Source of the DNA: Cupriavidus cauae
Lineage (GTDB): Bacteria; Pseudomonadota; Gammaproteobacteria; Burkholderiales; Burkholderiaceae
Assembly (NCBI RefSeq): GCF_008632125.1
Contig: NZ_VWRN01000027.1
Location: 62,001-126,000, forward strand
Reading direction: 5' to 3'
DNA length: 64,000 nt
Shown in pieces: positions 1 through 8,368 of this stretch; position 1 is the first letter of the stretch; each line of letters begins with the position of its first letter. A model generated the notes under the pieces. That model searched no databases, had not been told where the DNA came from, and saw only the letters and a program-made list of their open reading frames with translations. The translations under genes and the position numbers were made by a program.

Positions 1-2
1 CG

Positions 3-152
3 CCGGCCGGCGTGCAGTGCTTCCAGTATCGGCGCAGCGCCGTGGCAGCCGGCTTTGCGGACCAGAGCCACATGACGCGGCACTTCACCAAGGCTTACGG
101 CATTCCGCCGGCCAGATGGCTGCGCATGGTCCAGTCGGCCAACGGCCGCTGA
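3..152 (+). CDS. AraC-family regulator, C-terminal end (5' part outside window)
   Basis: Only the last 49 codons are present, in frame from base 3 to the TGA at 150-152. The peptide contains [21 protein letters not shown], the second helix-turn-helix of the AraC/XylS DNA-binding domain, where the (G)F.D.S.F.R.FK..G.(T)P pattern is recognisable. The effector-binding part lies outside the window, so the regulon cannot be guessed. The next gene downstream has its own operator-like palindrome and so is probably transcribed separately. Confidence 0.85.
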   Translation, partial: PAGVQCFQYRRSAVAAGFADQSHMTRHFTKAYGIPPARWLRMVQSANGR

Positions 153-315
153 TTCGGCTCGCACAATCGTTCAAGACGCCGCAGCCGCGTCCGCATTACG
201 CTGCGCTCTCCCGCATTCACGGAGAGAACCCATGCAAGCCACCCAATCATCGGCCCCGGCTTCCCGCGGTCAGGGCGTCGCAATCGACCTGCTCTCCTTT
301 ATCTTGACATTCGGC

Positions 316-346
316 GTTTCATGTAACACCATAAGTTCCATGAAAC
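316..346. promoter_or_regulatory. 31-bp palindrome over the Rrf2 start codon (putative auto-operator)
   Basis: Two 12-base arms, GTTTCATGTAAC (316-327) and GTTCCATGAAAC (335-346), match at 11 of 12 positions as an inverted repeat with a 7-base spacer. A TTGACA hexamer lies just upstream at 304-309. The dyad covers the expected -10 region and the ATG at 340, a position where a bound dimer would block transcription. Rrf2-family repressors commonly bind dyads of this size. Binding by the adjacent gene product is inferred. Confidence 0.6.
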
Positions 347-804
347 GCGATAGCAGACTGTCAGGCGTGCTCCACGTCCTGTTGCACATGGCCGAGCACG
401 ATGGCCCGGTCACTTCCGAGGTTCTCGCCAAGGCGATGGAAACCAATCCCGTGGTCATCCGCCGCGTGATGGCCGGCCTGCGCGAGCAGGGCTATGTGCG
501 CTCGGAAAAGGGCCATGGCGGCGGCTGGACGCTCGCCTGCGACCTGTCCAGGGTCACGCTGCGCGACGTCTATACCGCGCTTGGCTGTCCCTCGCTTCTG
601 GCGATCGGCAACCGGACCGAATCACCCGGTTGCCTGGTCGAGCAAGCCGTCAATGCCGCGCTCGACCAGGCCTTCAACGACGCGGAAGCGCTGTTGCTCG
701 CGCGGCTGGGCGAGGTCACGCTGGCGATGCTGAGCGCCGATTTTCACAAACGGATGGTCGCCCGCGGCGGCCGCCACGATCTGGAGCACGTCCATGCGGT
801 ATGA
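340..804 (+). CDS. Rrf2-family transcriptional repressor
   Basis: A 154-residue protein with the Rrf2 winged helix: helix-turn-helix at about residues 10-60 ([20 protein letters not shown], then the GGW wing) followed by the dimerisation helix. Its three cysteines, C67, C83 and C98, do not have the close spacing of the IscR cluster, so it looks like a YwnA-type member rather than an Fe-S sensor. The frame is open back to 232, but that 36-residue extension has no Rrf2 similarity and contains the promoter-like TTGACA, so ATG 340 is preferred. No Shine-Dalgarno precedes 340, so translation may be leaderless. The gene overlaps the downstream flavoprotein by 11 bases, indicating an operon. Confidence 0.88.
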   Translation: MKRDSRLSGVLHVLLHMAEHDGPVTSEVLAKAMETNPVVIRRVMAGLREQGYVRSEKGHGGGWTLACDLSRVTLRDVYTALGCPSLLAIGNRTESPGCLVEQAVNAALDQAFNDAEALLLARLGEVTLAMLSADFHKRMVARGGRHDLEHVHAV

Positions 805-1696
805 CGCCATCGTCATCGGCGGCAGTTTCGCCGGCCTGTCGGCAGCCACCTATATCGCGCGGGCAAGGCGCTCGGTCTGCATCATCGATGCGGGCGCCCC
901 GCGCAATCGCTTTGCCACGCATTCGCACGGCTTCCTGGCCCAGGACGGCAGCAATCCCGCCGCCATGCTCGCGACCGCGCGACAGCAGGTGGCGGCGTAT
1001 CCCACGACCACGTTTATCGAAGGTCGAGCCATCGGTGCGTCAGGAGAGCTGGGCGGCTTCTCGGTGAGCCTCGAGAACGGCGAGGTGGTGGAAGGCGCCA
1101 GGCTGGTGCTCGCGTACGGCATCTCCGACGAACTGCCCGACCTGCCGGGACTGAAGGAGCGCTGGGGCAAGTCGGTGATTCATTGTCCGTACTGCCATGG
1201 CTTCGAATTCAGCGACCAACGCCTGGGCGTGCTCGGCATGTCGCCGATGTCGGTCCATCAGGCCATGCTGATCGCCGAATGGGGACCGACCACACTTTAT
1301 TTGAATGGGGAGCCGGCCGCCGACGAAACCGCGCTCGCGGAGCTGGAAAAGCGTGGTGTCGCGATCGAAGCGGCGCCGATCAAGGCGCTGCACGGCGAGG
1401 GCACGGCGCTATCGGCAATCGAGTTTGCCGATGGCCGAACCACCGCGGTCGACGCGCTCTATCTCGCCGTTCGCAGCCGCCAGAACAGCGACATGGCACA
1501 GCAGCTGGGCTGCGAAATGGAAGACATGCCGTTCGGTTCGATCATCCGTACCGATGCGCAGAAGAACACCACGGTACCGGGCGTCTACGCCGCGGGCGAT
1601 ATCGCCCGCGGCATGCAGAGCGCGACGTTCGCCAGTGCCGATGGCGTGATGGCGGGCGTGGCCGCGCATCAGTCGCTGGTGTTTGGGGCGCGATAA
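794..1696 (+). CDS. Thioredoxin-reductase-like FAD-dependent oxidoreductase
   Basis: A 300-residue protein with an N-terminal FAD motif ([12 protein letters not shown], residues 7-18), a CPYCHG redox site (C131, C134) and the C-terminal FAD motif ([11 protein letters not shown]). This is the layout of low-molecular-weight thioredoxin reductases and related disulfide oxidases. The pyridine-nucleotide Rossmann loop, normally GGGxSA, reads GMSPMS, so the protein may use NAD(P)H poorly or act as a disulfide oxidase; that is inference. It overlaps the Rrf2 gene, implying that the repressor controls this redox enzyme. The substrate is unknown and no thioredoxin gene is nearby. Confidence 0.88.
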   Translation: MRYDAIVIGGSFAGLSAATYIARARRSVCIIDAGAPRNRFATHSHGFLAQDGSNPAAMLATARQQVAAYPTTTFIEGRAIGASGELGGFSVSLENGEVVEGARLVLAYGISDELPDLPGLKERWGKSVIHCPYCHGFEFSDQRLGVLGMSPMSVHQAMLIAEWGPTTLYLNGEPAADETALAELEKRGVAIEAAPIKALHGEGTALSAIEFADGRTTAVDALYLAVRSRQNSDMAQQLGCEMEDMPFGSIIRTDAQKNTTVPGVYAAGDIARGMQSATFASADGVMAGVAAHQSLVFGAR

Positions 1697-1729
1697 GGCG
1701 ATTGGCGAACTTCGGGGCCGCGAGGCGCG

Positions 1730-2092
1730 CTAGCACCCGCCGTAGTTCTTGCGACCGCTAGCGGTAATCGTATAGGTGCCGCCGCGCGGCCCGCGATAGC
1801 AGGTAGGGCCGGTGGACGAACCTTGGCGGGCCATGAAGGCATTGGCCGATGGGTGGGTCCTGGCGCCAGGTGACGGCACCGCGCGGACGCCGGTATGTCC
1901 GCTTCCTCTGTGGCAGTGGTACTCGCCAGTTTTCCGGTTCGTGTGACAACCCTCGGCGTTCAGTCCGCCCCCATGGGCACTCGCCGCCCCCGTGAACAAA
2001 AAGAAAATGGCTCCTGCCCCCCACTGCAGGATCGTCGCCCCAACATCGCGTCCACCGATGTGAAGCTCCGAAACAGCGCTGAATACACGCAT
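1730..2092 (-). CDS. Small secreted protein with HxxxxxGxYHCH motif
   Basis: A 120-residue protein with an N-terminal hydrophobic segment (LQWGAGAIFFLFTGAASAHG) that looks like a signal peptide ending near residue 40. It then has GCHTNRKTGEYHCHRG, the metal-ligand-like motif of the small YHYH/excalibur-related secreted proteins, and a C-terminus GPRGGTYTITASGRKNYGGC with two cysteines that could pair. The function of this family is not established. It is convergent with the flavoprotein gene and transcribed alone. Confidence 0.7.
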   Translation of the reverse strand: MRVFSAVSELHIGGRDVGATILQWGAGAIFFLFTGAASAHGGGLNAEGCHTNRKTGEYHCHRGSGHTGVRAVPSPGARTHPSANAFMARQGSSTGPTCYRGPRGGTYTITASGRKNYGGC

Positions 2093-2269
2093 GCGACCCT
2101 CCCGTTCTAATCGTTATCGTCCTGACGTGGCGCGATGCCAACACGAAGACGTACGATTGTCGGAGGCGGGCTCGAATCTCGCCATACCGCCGAAGGGGGA
2201 AACACCTCAGGGCAGCGACAGGCCGCGAGCCAGAACGCTACGGTCGCTTTCGAAGCCGAGCAAGCACGA

Positions 2270-2452
2270 TCAATCGCCGGACTTCTCCGGCGGCACCGCC
2301 TTCCCCAGCAATTTGCCAAGCAGGCCAGTCTTGGCCGCTGCCGAGCCGCGGCGCTCGGTCTTCGGAGCCGGGCCGCCGCGCTTGGCGCCGGCCTGTTTCA
2401 TGCTGTTGGCGATCTTCAGGCCTTTGTTCTTTTCGAGGTCGGTTTTCTTCAC
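2270..2452 (-). CDS. Small basic hypothetical protein
   Basis: A 60-residue, lysine/arginine/glycine-rich protein beginning MKKTDLEKNKGLKIANSMKQ. That N-terminus resembles short conserved proteins I associate with beta-proteobacteria, which supports a real gene despite its size. There is no membrane segment or catalytic motif, and the C-terminal half (KTGLLGKLLGKAVPP) looks disordered or weakly amphipathic. The role is unknown. The next gene on the same strand starts 670 bases away. Confidence 0.6.
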   Translation of the reverse strand: MKKTDLEKNKGLKIANSMKQAGAKRGGPAPKTERRGSAAAKTGLLGKLLGKAVPPEKSGD

Positions 2453-2604
2453 GGGATCATCTCGGTAGTCGAGGCCGGCATTGTACGCAGGTGAACGGAC
2501 GATGTCCGAGCCGGCACCTTGGCAGGCGGCCGGTCCTCGCGATCTCGCCGCAGAGGCAGCCTCCTTTCATGTCTCGCTCCTGTCGTCGCCGGCGCGCCCA
2601 CACT

Positions 2605-3123
2605 CTACCCCGTCACCCAGAACGCCTCGTCATACTCCACCGTCCCCGCCGGCCACTCGCCTTCGAAGCGTACCGCCTGGAAATATTCCGGCGGGACGTC
2701 GGGCAATACGAGGTCCGCACGGCAAACGAAGCCGAAGCGGCTGTAATAGGCGGGCTCTCCAAGCACCACGCAGCCTCGCGCGCCGCGCCGGCGCAGCGCG
2801 TCCAGTGCCGCATTCATCAGCAGCGTACCGACGCCTTTCGACTGCCAGGCGGGAAGCACGGCGATCGGTCCAAGGCCATACCAGTCCGCGCTGCCATCGG
2901 AAATCGCGACCGGGGACACCGCCACATGACCGACGATGCGGCCGCCGAGCTGATCGGCGTCCGTGGCCACCAGTGAAATCGACAGCTGCCCTCGCGCGCG
3001 CAATGCATTGACGATCAGCGGTTCGGTACCGCTGGCATGCGTCGCGCTGCGGAAGGCTTCGGCGACGACCGACTCGATCACCGGAATATCGGCGGGGACT
3101 TCGTCACGGATCTGGATTGGCAT
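2605..3123 (-). CDS. GNAT-family N-acetyltransferase
   Basis: A 172-residue single-domain acetyltransferase of the YhbS-like branch. The acetyl-CoA pyrophosphate loop is visible as LPAWQSKGVGTLLM (about residues 89-102), preceded by the beta-4 strand GLGPIAV and followed by CVVLGEPAYYSRFGF, a segment typical of this branch. The substrate cannot be read from the sequence. It is a single gene whose stop lies among the GC-rich bases near 2600, with a plain ATG start at 3123. Confidence 0.88.
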   Translation of the reverse strand: MPIQIRDEVPADIPVIESVVAEAFRSATHASGTEPLIVNALRARGQLSISLVATDADQLGGRIVGHVAVSPVAISDGSADWYGLGPIAVLPAWQSKGVGTLLMNAALDALRRRGARGCVVLGEPAYYSRFGFVCRADLVLPDVPPEYFQAVRFEGEWPAGTVEYDEAFWVTG

Positions 3124-3182
3124 AGTCGGTCCTCTACAAGGAGGTGGGATGGCGATGCTGGCACCGGATCATCGCCCACGGA

Positions 3183-5012
3183 TCACGACGCGCGGTGCAG
3201 CGTCTCTTCCGGCCGAAGCCACTGGTACAGCAATGCATGCAACTGCGCAGGCTCCACCGGCTTGCGCAGCACCACATAGCCCTCGCGTTCGGCCTGCAGC
3301 AGGGCGGGCGAATCGAATTCGCCGCTGACCATCGCGCCGCTGGCGCCGGGACAGCGCTCCAGCAGCTCCTTCAGCACCTCGAAGCCGCTCTCGCCGGATC
3401 GCAGGCGCTGGTCGCACAGGATCACCTGCGGACGCAGGCCGGCATGGAGCAGCGCGATCGCTTCCGTCGCCGAGGCCGCGCAGTGTGCATCGACATGCCA
3501 TGCCTGCATCAGGCTCCCCCACGCCCTGACGACGACCGGATCGTCCTCGACGATCAGACAGCAACCGCTCAGCGGCGGCAGCGCGCTCGTCGGGCGGGCC
3601 TGGGACTCGGCCGCCATCGCGTGCACATGGGCCTGCCCGGGGTCAGCGGCCGGAAAGCGCAGCCAGAATCGCGAGCCGCGACGTTCGACGGAGTCCAGCC
3701 CGTAGGCGGCACCCATCATGGTCGCGCAGCGGGCAACCACGGCGAGACCGAGGCCATGACCCGCGCTATCGATGCGCCAGGCGTATTCGTTGCGATAGTA
3801 CGGTGAATAGATCCGGCTCTTGTCCTCGTTGGCCACGCCGATGCCGGTATCCCAGACTTCCAGCAGCCAGTCCGCTTCGCGGCGCCGCGCCGACAGCAGC
3901 ACGCCGCCACGCTGCGTGTACCGCAGCGCGTTGTGGACCAGGTTGACCAGCGACTGGCGCAGCAGCGAAGCATCCGCCAGCACCGCCGCGGCCTGCTTCG
4001 GCACCCGCACGCGCAGATCGAGATGGCGGCTATGCGCTTCCTCGCGGAACAGCGCGGCGACTTCCTCCATGATGGGTGCGAGCGCCACCGGTGCGCTGCG
4101 CGGCATCGCCATGCCCTGCTCGATCTTCGACAGGTCAAGCAGCGAGTTGAACATCAGATGAACGGATCGGACGCTGCGCCGCAGGTCCTCCAGCGGCGGA
4201 TTCAGCGCCGGATCGCGATTGCGCTGTGCGATCGCTTCGATCAGGAACCCCATCGCATGAACGGGCTGGCGCAGGTCGTGGCTGGCGGTGGTCAGGAACA
4301 GGTTCTTGGCGCGCAGCGCATCCTCGGCCGCCTCCTTGGCGAGCCGATAGCTCTCCGCAAGCCGGATGCCGTCGTCCTCGAGCTGCACCTGCTGGCGGAA
4401 GAATTGATTGGCGATCAGCGCGTGCCGATAGATCGCCACCGCGTACAGCAGCGTCAGCGGCAGCACCACCTGCCAGTGATGGGGGAAACTCCATGGCACG
4501 TTGACCGTCACCACACCCCAGCACGCAAAGAAGAACCGCTGGAAAGCGCCCAGTATCGGCGTCTGGTGCGTGGCATTGGCCGCAAGAATGGCGGCCAGGC
4601 TGATATGCAGCAGCAGCGCGAAGTCGAACGTAACCTGGCCCGCGGTCAAGACCGTCGCCATCGACAGGCACAGGCCGTGGACCAGCGCGATGCGCCGAAC
4701 CACCGGCAGCCAGCGCTCGGCCATCGCCGCGTCGTCGGACTGCGCGCGCTCGCGCCGATAGTGGCGGCGCTCCAGCTGCATCCAGCCGGCGGCGAGGCAG
4801 TAGGCGAGCGTCCACACCAGCAGCGAACGGGCATCCCTGCCCGTGACATGAAGCCAGACGACGAACGGCAGGCCGACGAAGGGAATCGCGTTGACGCTGA
4901 AGACGAGGCGCTCGAACGTCATGTCGACCAGGCGCGCGCGGGCACGCGGGCTGACGCTCGATTCGGCGGCGGCGGCACGCAGGCCCAGCCGTTGCGAGAT
5001 CGACCCGCTCAC
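3183..5012 (-). CDS. Hybrid histidine kinase with C-terminal receiver domain
   Basis: A 609-residue membrane sensor kinase. About six hydrophobic segments occupy residues 35-200 with no large periplasmic loop. A short coiled linker leads to the HisKA box SHDLRQP (H245), then the ATPase domain with the N-box (N361), DTGIG (388-392) and GHGLGL (418-423). The C-terminal receiver (483-600) keeps the acidic pair at 490-491, the phospho-acceptor D534 and K584. No Hpt domain is present, so the receiver may modulate the kinase or drain phosphate. The start overlaps the stop of the response regulator gene by 4 bases, so the two are translationally coupled. A second pair of the same architecture lies at 9458-12012. 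Confidence 0.93.
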   Translation of the reverse strand: MSGSISQRLGLRAAAAESSVSPRARARLVDMTFERLVFSVNAIPFVGLPFVVWLHVTGRDARSLLVWTLAYCLAAGWMQLERRHYRRERAQSDDAAMAERWLPVVRRIALVHGLCLSMATVLTAGQVTFDFALLLHISLAAILAANATHQTPILGAFQRFFFACWGVVTVNVPWSFPHHWQVVLPLTLLYAVAIYRHALIANQFFRQQVQLEDDGIRLAESYRLAKEAAEDALRAKNLFLTTASHDLRQPVHAMGFLIEAIAQRNRDPALNPPLEDLRRSVRSVHLMFNSLLDLSKIEQGMAMPRSAPVALAPIMEEVAALFREEAHSRHLDLRVRVPKQAAAVLADASLLRQSLVNLVHNALRYTQRGGVLLSARRREADWLLEVWDTGIGVANEDKSRIYSPYYRNEYAWRIDSAGHGLGLAVVARCATMMGAAYGLDSVERRGSRFWLRFPAADPGQAHVHAMAAESQARPTSALPPLSGCCLIVEDDPVVVRAWGSLMQAWHVDAHCAASATEAIALLHAGLRPQVILCDQRLRSGESGFEVLKELLERCPGASGAMVSGEFDSPALLQAEREGYVVLRKPVEPAQLHALLYQWLRPEETLHRAS

Positions 5013-5662
5013 GGTTCGAGCCGGCGTCCGTGCAGCAGCGTGATGGCCTCGACGCGATTGCTGACGCCCAGCTTGCCGAGAATGGCCGTCACGTGTTCCT
5101 TGGTGGTCTGCTCGGAAATCGCCAGTTCCTTGGCAATCTGCTTGTTGGGCAGGCCGCGCAGCATCAATGCAAGCACCTGGCCCTGCCGATCGGTCAGGCC
5201 GAGATCGCGCGGACTCAGCGGCAGTTCGCGGCGCAGGGCCGGCGTCAGTTCCGCCGCGGGCACGGCCGGGAACCAGGTGCCGCCCTGCCGCAGCGTGGCC
5301 ACCGCCTGCGCGAACGTCTCCGGCGGCTCGCTCTTGCGCAGAAAGCCGTGCGCGCCCGCCTCCATGGCCTTGATCTGTACGCGTGCGTCTTCATCCCCGC
5401 TCATCACGAGCAGGCGGCACGATGGCAGCTTTGCCGCGGCCTCGCGCAGCAGCGCCAGGGCGGTGCCGCCGGGCAGCCAGAAATCGACCACCAGCAGGCT
5501 GGGCGGACCGTCGCTATCGATCCGTTGAAAGCACTCCTGCGCATTCGCGGCATAGTGCGCCACCGCGTAGTCGCAATGCGTTGTCAGATATCCCGCAATA
5601 CCGCGCGCCACCAGCGGATGGTCGTCGACGACGATGGCATACGACTGGCGCGCCGGGGCCAT
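5009..5662 (-). CDS. LuxR/NarL-family response regulator
   Basis: A 217-residue two-domain regulator: receiver with acidic pocket D13-D14 and phosphorylation site D60, then a LuxR-type helix-turn-helix from about residue 150 (LTDRQGQVLALMLRGLPNKQIAKEL). It is the natural partner of the kinase with which it overlaps by 4 bases. The ATG at 5662 gives a normal NarL-family start (MAPARQSYAIVVDDHP). A GTG at 5686 with AGGAG about ten bases upstream would add eight residues and is a real alternative. A palindrome at 5780-5799 upstream could be its binding site. Confidence 0.92.
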   Translation of the reverse strand: MAPARQSYAIVVDDHPLVARGIAGYLTTHCDYAVAHYAANAQECFQRIDSDGPPSLLVVDFWLPGGTALALLREAAAKLPSCRLLVMSGDEDARVQIKAMEAGAHGFLRKSEPPETFAQAVATLRQGGTWFPAVPAAELTPALRRELPLSPRDLGLTDRQGQVLALMLRGLPNKQIAKELAISEQTTKEHVTAILGKLGVSNRVEAITLLHGRRLEP

Positions 5663-5779
5663 GCCCGACGCAATTCGACTCTTCACCAAGCTTTGGCTCC
5701 TGACCCCTGCCGAAATAAAGCTTATTTTTTGCGCCAGTGTAATTGATTTCGCACAACGGAATTCGCGTGGCGCCGCGTT

Positions 5780-5799
5780 ACCCCTACTACGGTAGGTGT
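5780..5799. promoter_or_regulatory. Palindrome ACCCCTAC-TACG-GTAGGTGT upstream of response regulator
   Basis: Eight-base arms with one mismatch flank TACG, in an AT-richer stretch between the response regulator start and the VOC gene stop. A dyad with GTAGG half-sites in this position is a plausible site for a NarL/FixJ-type dimer, possibly the adjacent regulator acting on its own operon. No direct evidence of binding. Confidence 0.4.
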
Positions 5800-5810
5800 T
5801 CGAAATATAA

Positions 5811-6176
5811 TTAATCGTCAATGAGCTGACAGAAACGCAGCGAATTACCGAACGGGTCGGCCACCTGCATTTCCTTGCCCCAGTCCATCGTTTCGACGCC
5901 GGGGCGCGCATATCGGTACGGCTTCGCCGCCAATTCCCGATGCAGCGCTTCGATGTCATCGACCCGCAGGAATATTGCCGTTCCGGGCGTGCCATCGCCG
6001 TGATGCTCGCTCAGATGCAGCAGCAATTCAGAGCGCGATATCTGCATGTACAGCGGCAGGCTTTCCTCGAAGCGATGCTCCCAGTCGACGGAAAATCCAA
6101 GGAAATCGAGATAGAACTCCCTGGCCTTGTCCACCGAGAAGATACGCAGAATTGGAATGGCGGGAGAGAGCTTCAT
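5811..6176 (-). CDS. VOC (glyoxalase/bleomycin-resistance) family protein
   Basis: A 121-residue single VOC module of the bleomycin-resistance-like branch: PILRIFSVDKAREFYLDFLGF opens the first beta-alpha-beta unit and VADPFGNSLRFCQ closes the second. Members bind or modify small ligands as dimers. Both metal-binding dioxygenases and metal-free drug-sequestering proteins exist, and the sequence alone does not decide between them. The TAA stop lies next to the palindrome upstream of the response regulator. It could share a transcript with that operon (about 150 bases apart) but is probably independent. Confidence 0.85.
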   Translation of the reverse strand: MKLSPAIPILRIFSVDKAREFYLDFLGFSVDWEHRFEESLPLYMQISRSELLLHLSEHHGDGTPGTAIFLRVDDIEALHRELAAKPYRYARPGVETMDWGKEMQVADPFGNSLRFCQLIDD

Positions 6177-6266
6177 CGGATTGGTTCATTCAATGCAATG
6201 ACACAAGGATAACCAATGCGCGTCCAAATCCGTAAGTTCCAACATTAATGCAATTACCCTCGGACC

Positions 6267-6293
6267 GCTGGAGAATCGCTGGAGAATCGCTGG
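6267..6293. repeat. 11-bp tandem repeat, 2.5 copies
   Basis: GCTGGAGAATC occurs twice in tandem followed by GCTGG, ending 9 bases beyond the stop of the leftward alpha/beta hydrolase gene. One of a series of unrelated short arrays at gene 3' ends in this window. Confidence 0.9.
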
Positions 6294-6302
6294 CAAACCG
6301 GC

Positions 6303-7154
6303 TCACGGAGCGGCGGCGTTGGGCCCGGATTCGAGCAGGAAGGCGAGCGCCTGCCCCCACCACTGTGCATCGACGCGGTCGAACCAGTCGTTGTGGTCGG
6401 CACCCGGCACCACGCGCAATTGCCGCCGCATGCCGAGCGCGTCGTGCAGTGCGCGGCCGAAGCGTGCCGGCACGATGCGATCGCGTTCGGCCACCACTAC
6501 CAATACCGGCCGATCGAATGCGACCAGATTGGCGACGCTGTCATAGCGGTCGCGCAACAGCCAGGAGGTCGGCAGCCATGCGTAGTGATGGGCGGCGATA
6601 CGGGCCAGCCGATCCCACGGGGTGATCAGCATCAGGCCGGCGATCCGGTCGCGTTGCCGCGCGGCGGCTGCGGCCACCACGCCGGCGCCGAGCGATTCGC
6701 CGATCAGCAGCAGCGGCGCGCCGAAGCGCGCATGGGCCAGTTCGATGGTGCGCTGCGCATCGGCGACGAAGCTGGCCTCGCCTACCTCGCCATCGCGCGG
6801 CCCATAGCCCGGATATTCGGCCAGGATGACCCGCACGCCGTGCTGCACCAGCGCGTCCGCATAGACCTTGCGGTGGCCGGCATGGCCCGCGTTGCCATGG
6901 AACACGATCGCGGTGGCACGCGCCGGCCCGCTGGGCTCGGCGAGCAGGCCCATGAAGTCGTCTTCACCGGGCCAGGGGCGCAATTCGTCGGAAATCAGCG
7001 CGGCCAGCGGTGCCTTGCTCGGGAAGTACAGGAAGTGGTCCTGCAATGCCGCCAACGTTGCCGTCGGCGCCATGCCGGCGAAACAGACCATGCCGAGCGC
7101 GATGCTGGCGATGCGGGCAGCAAGGGGAAAACGGTGTCGGACTGCGGTCGGCAT
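6303..7154 (-). CDS. Exported or membrane-anchored alpha/beta hydrolase (BEM46/ABHD13-like)
   Basis: A 283-residue serine hydrolase. An N-terminal hydrophobic stretch (residues 11-36) acts as a signal or anchor. HGNAG forms the oxyanion loop, GESLGAG carries the nucleophile serine, and the acid (VVAERDRIVP) and histidine (PGADHNDWF) are present, so the triad is complete. The BEM46-like branch includes lipases and peptidase-like hydrolases without a fixed substrate. Transcribed leftward. A 15-base palindrome at 7305-7319 lies upstream. Confidence 0.86.
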   Translation of the reverse strand: MPTAVRHRFPLAARIASIALGMVCFAGMAPTATLAALQDHFLYFPSKAPLAALISDELRPWPGEDDFMGLLAEPSGPARATAIVFHGNAGHAGHRKVYADALVQHGVRVILAEYPGYGPRDGEVGEASFVADAQRTIELAHARFGAPLLLIGESLGAGVVAAAAARQRDRIAGLMLITPWDRLARIAAHHYAWLPTSWLLRDRYDSVANLVAFDRPVLVVVAERDRIVPARFGRALHDALGMRRQLRVVPGADHNDWFDRVDAQWWGQALAFLLESGPNAAAP

Positions 7155-7304
7155 GCTTTCCTCCCGATGGCCGCTGGCGGAACCGCCACGATCTGAATAT
7201 TAGGCAACGCGAATTGCCGGGCGGCGGCAGGAATCGCCATGTTGCGTCGCGCCATGGGGGAGACCATGCGCGGGCCGCGCCAACGGGTGCCCTACACGGT
7301 GTAA

Positions 7305-7319
7305 CACGTCATTGACGTG
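7305..7319. promoter_or_regulatory. 15-bp perfect palindrome CACGTCA-T-TGACGTG
   Basis: A perfect dyad in the 197-base gap between the LysR stop and the hydrolase start. It sits about 150 bases upstream of the hydrolase ATG and could be an operator for that gene. It is not followed by a T-run, so an intrinsic terminator is unlikely. Confidence 0.4.
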
Positions 7320-7351
7320 GCATTGAGGCGCATGGGCGAAAGGCCGCGCCT

Positions 7352-8233
7352 TCAGGCCCATTCCCGCGCCAGCCAGGCCAGAAACGCCCGCACCGGCGGA
7401 TGCCGCTCGCGCCCCGGCACGCACAGCGCGGTATAGGCGGCGCCGGCTACCGTGATATCGGGCCGATACGGCAGCAGCAGCCCATTGCGCACGCTGTCGG
7501 ACACCATGATGGAGCTGGCGAGCACCAGCCCCTGTCCCGCGACGGCGGCCTGCAGCGCATAGCTCTCCTCGTCGTAGGCGCGCATCGTGGCGCCTTCCTG
7601 CAGCCAACGCACGCCGGCCGCATCGCACCACGCCTGCCAGCCATCGTCGTACAGCGTCGAATCGGTCCATCGCACCGTGATCAGTTCGGGCGTCTCCTGG
7701 CCGGCAGTTGCGATCCGCGCCGGCGATCCGTAAACGCCGAACGTTTCGCCGAGGCGGCATGCGTTCAGCAGCGAGGGCCAGGCGCTGGTGCCATAGCGGA
7801 TCGCCACATCGATGCGCGCGTCCTGGTGCAGGTCGACCGGCGCGCCATCGCTGTCGATCCGCACGTGCACATCGGGATGCGCCTGATAGAAGCGCCCCAG
7901 CCGCGGCACCAGCCACAGCGCGGCGAACGACATGGTGGTGGTCACCGTCAGGGACCCCGCCGCCGGCTGCGGAAGCAGCTCGTCGATGGCCTGGGCCACA
8001 TCGAGCAGCGCGCCATGCATCCGATGGAACAGCCGCTCGCCTTCGACCGTCAGCGCCACGCCGCGCGGCAGGCGCGTGAACAGTGCCACGCCAAGGCAGG
8101 ACTCGAGCCCGCGCACCTGATGCGAGACGGCGGCCGGCGTCACCGACAGCTCGGCCGCCGCGGCCTTGAAGCTCAGATGCCGCGCGGCGGATTCGAATAC
8201 CCGCAGGGCGGCGATCGGCAAGGAAGCGAACAT
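7352..8233 (-). CDS. LysR-family regulator (GcvA-like)
   Basis: A 293-residue LysR regulator starting MFASLPIAALRVFESAARH. The winged helix at residues 5-65 contains the GcvA-branch signature LSFKAAAAELSVTPAAVSHQ, and a periplasmic-binding-fold co-inducer domain follows. The open frame runs upstream to 8326, but the LysR domain begins at the ATG at 8233. It is divergent from the flavodoxin-like reductase at 8369, the usual LysR target arrangement, so it probably controls that gene. Confidence 0.92.
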   Translation of the reverse strand: MFASLPIAALRVFESAARHLSFKAAAAELSVTPAAVSHQVRGLESCLGVALFTRLPRGVALTVEGERLFHRMHGALLDVAQAIDELLPQPAAGSLTVTTTMSFAALWLVPRLGRFYQAHPDVHVRIDSDGAPVDLHQDARIDVAIRYGTSAWPSLLNACRLGETFGVYGSPARIATAGQETPELITVRWTDSTLYDDGWQAWCDAAGVRWLQEGATMRAYDEESYALQAAVAGQGLVLASSIMVSDSVRNGLLLPYRPDITVAGAAYTALCVPGRERHPPVRAFLAWLAREWA

Positions 8234-8368
8234 GCATTGCGCTCCAAAAAAATGCGCAGGAAACCCAGAGATGAACCGAATTTGTTCGACGCAAGAATTG
8301 CTCGTTTGTCGCGCCGCAGCCGCCATCCTACAGTCGCCGTGTCCCTACCACGCAATGCAAGGAACATG

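Noticed and set aside
232..339. N-terminal extension of the Rrf2 protein
   Set aside because: In frame from ATG 232, but the 36 residues have no family similarity and the DNA contains a -35-like TTGACA and half of a palindrome.
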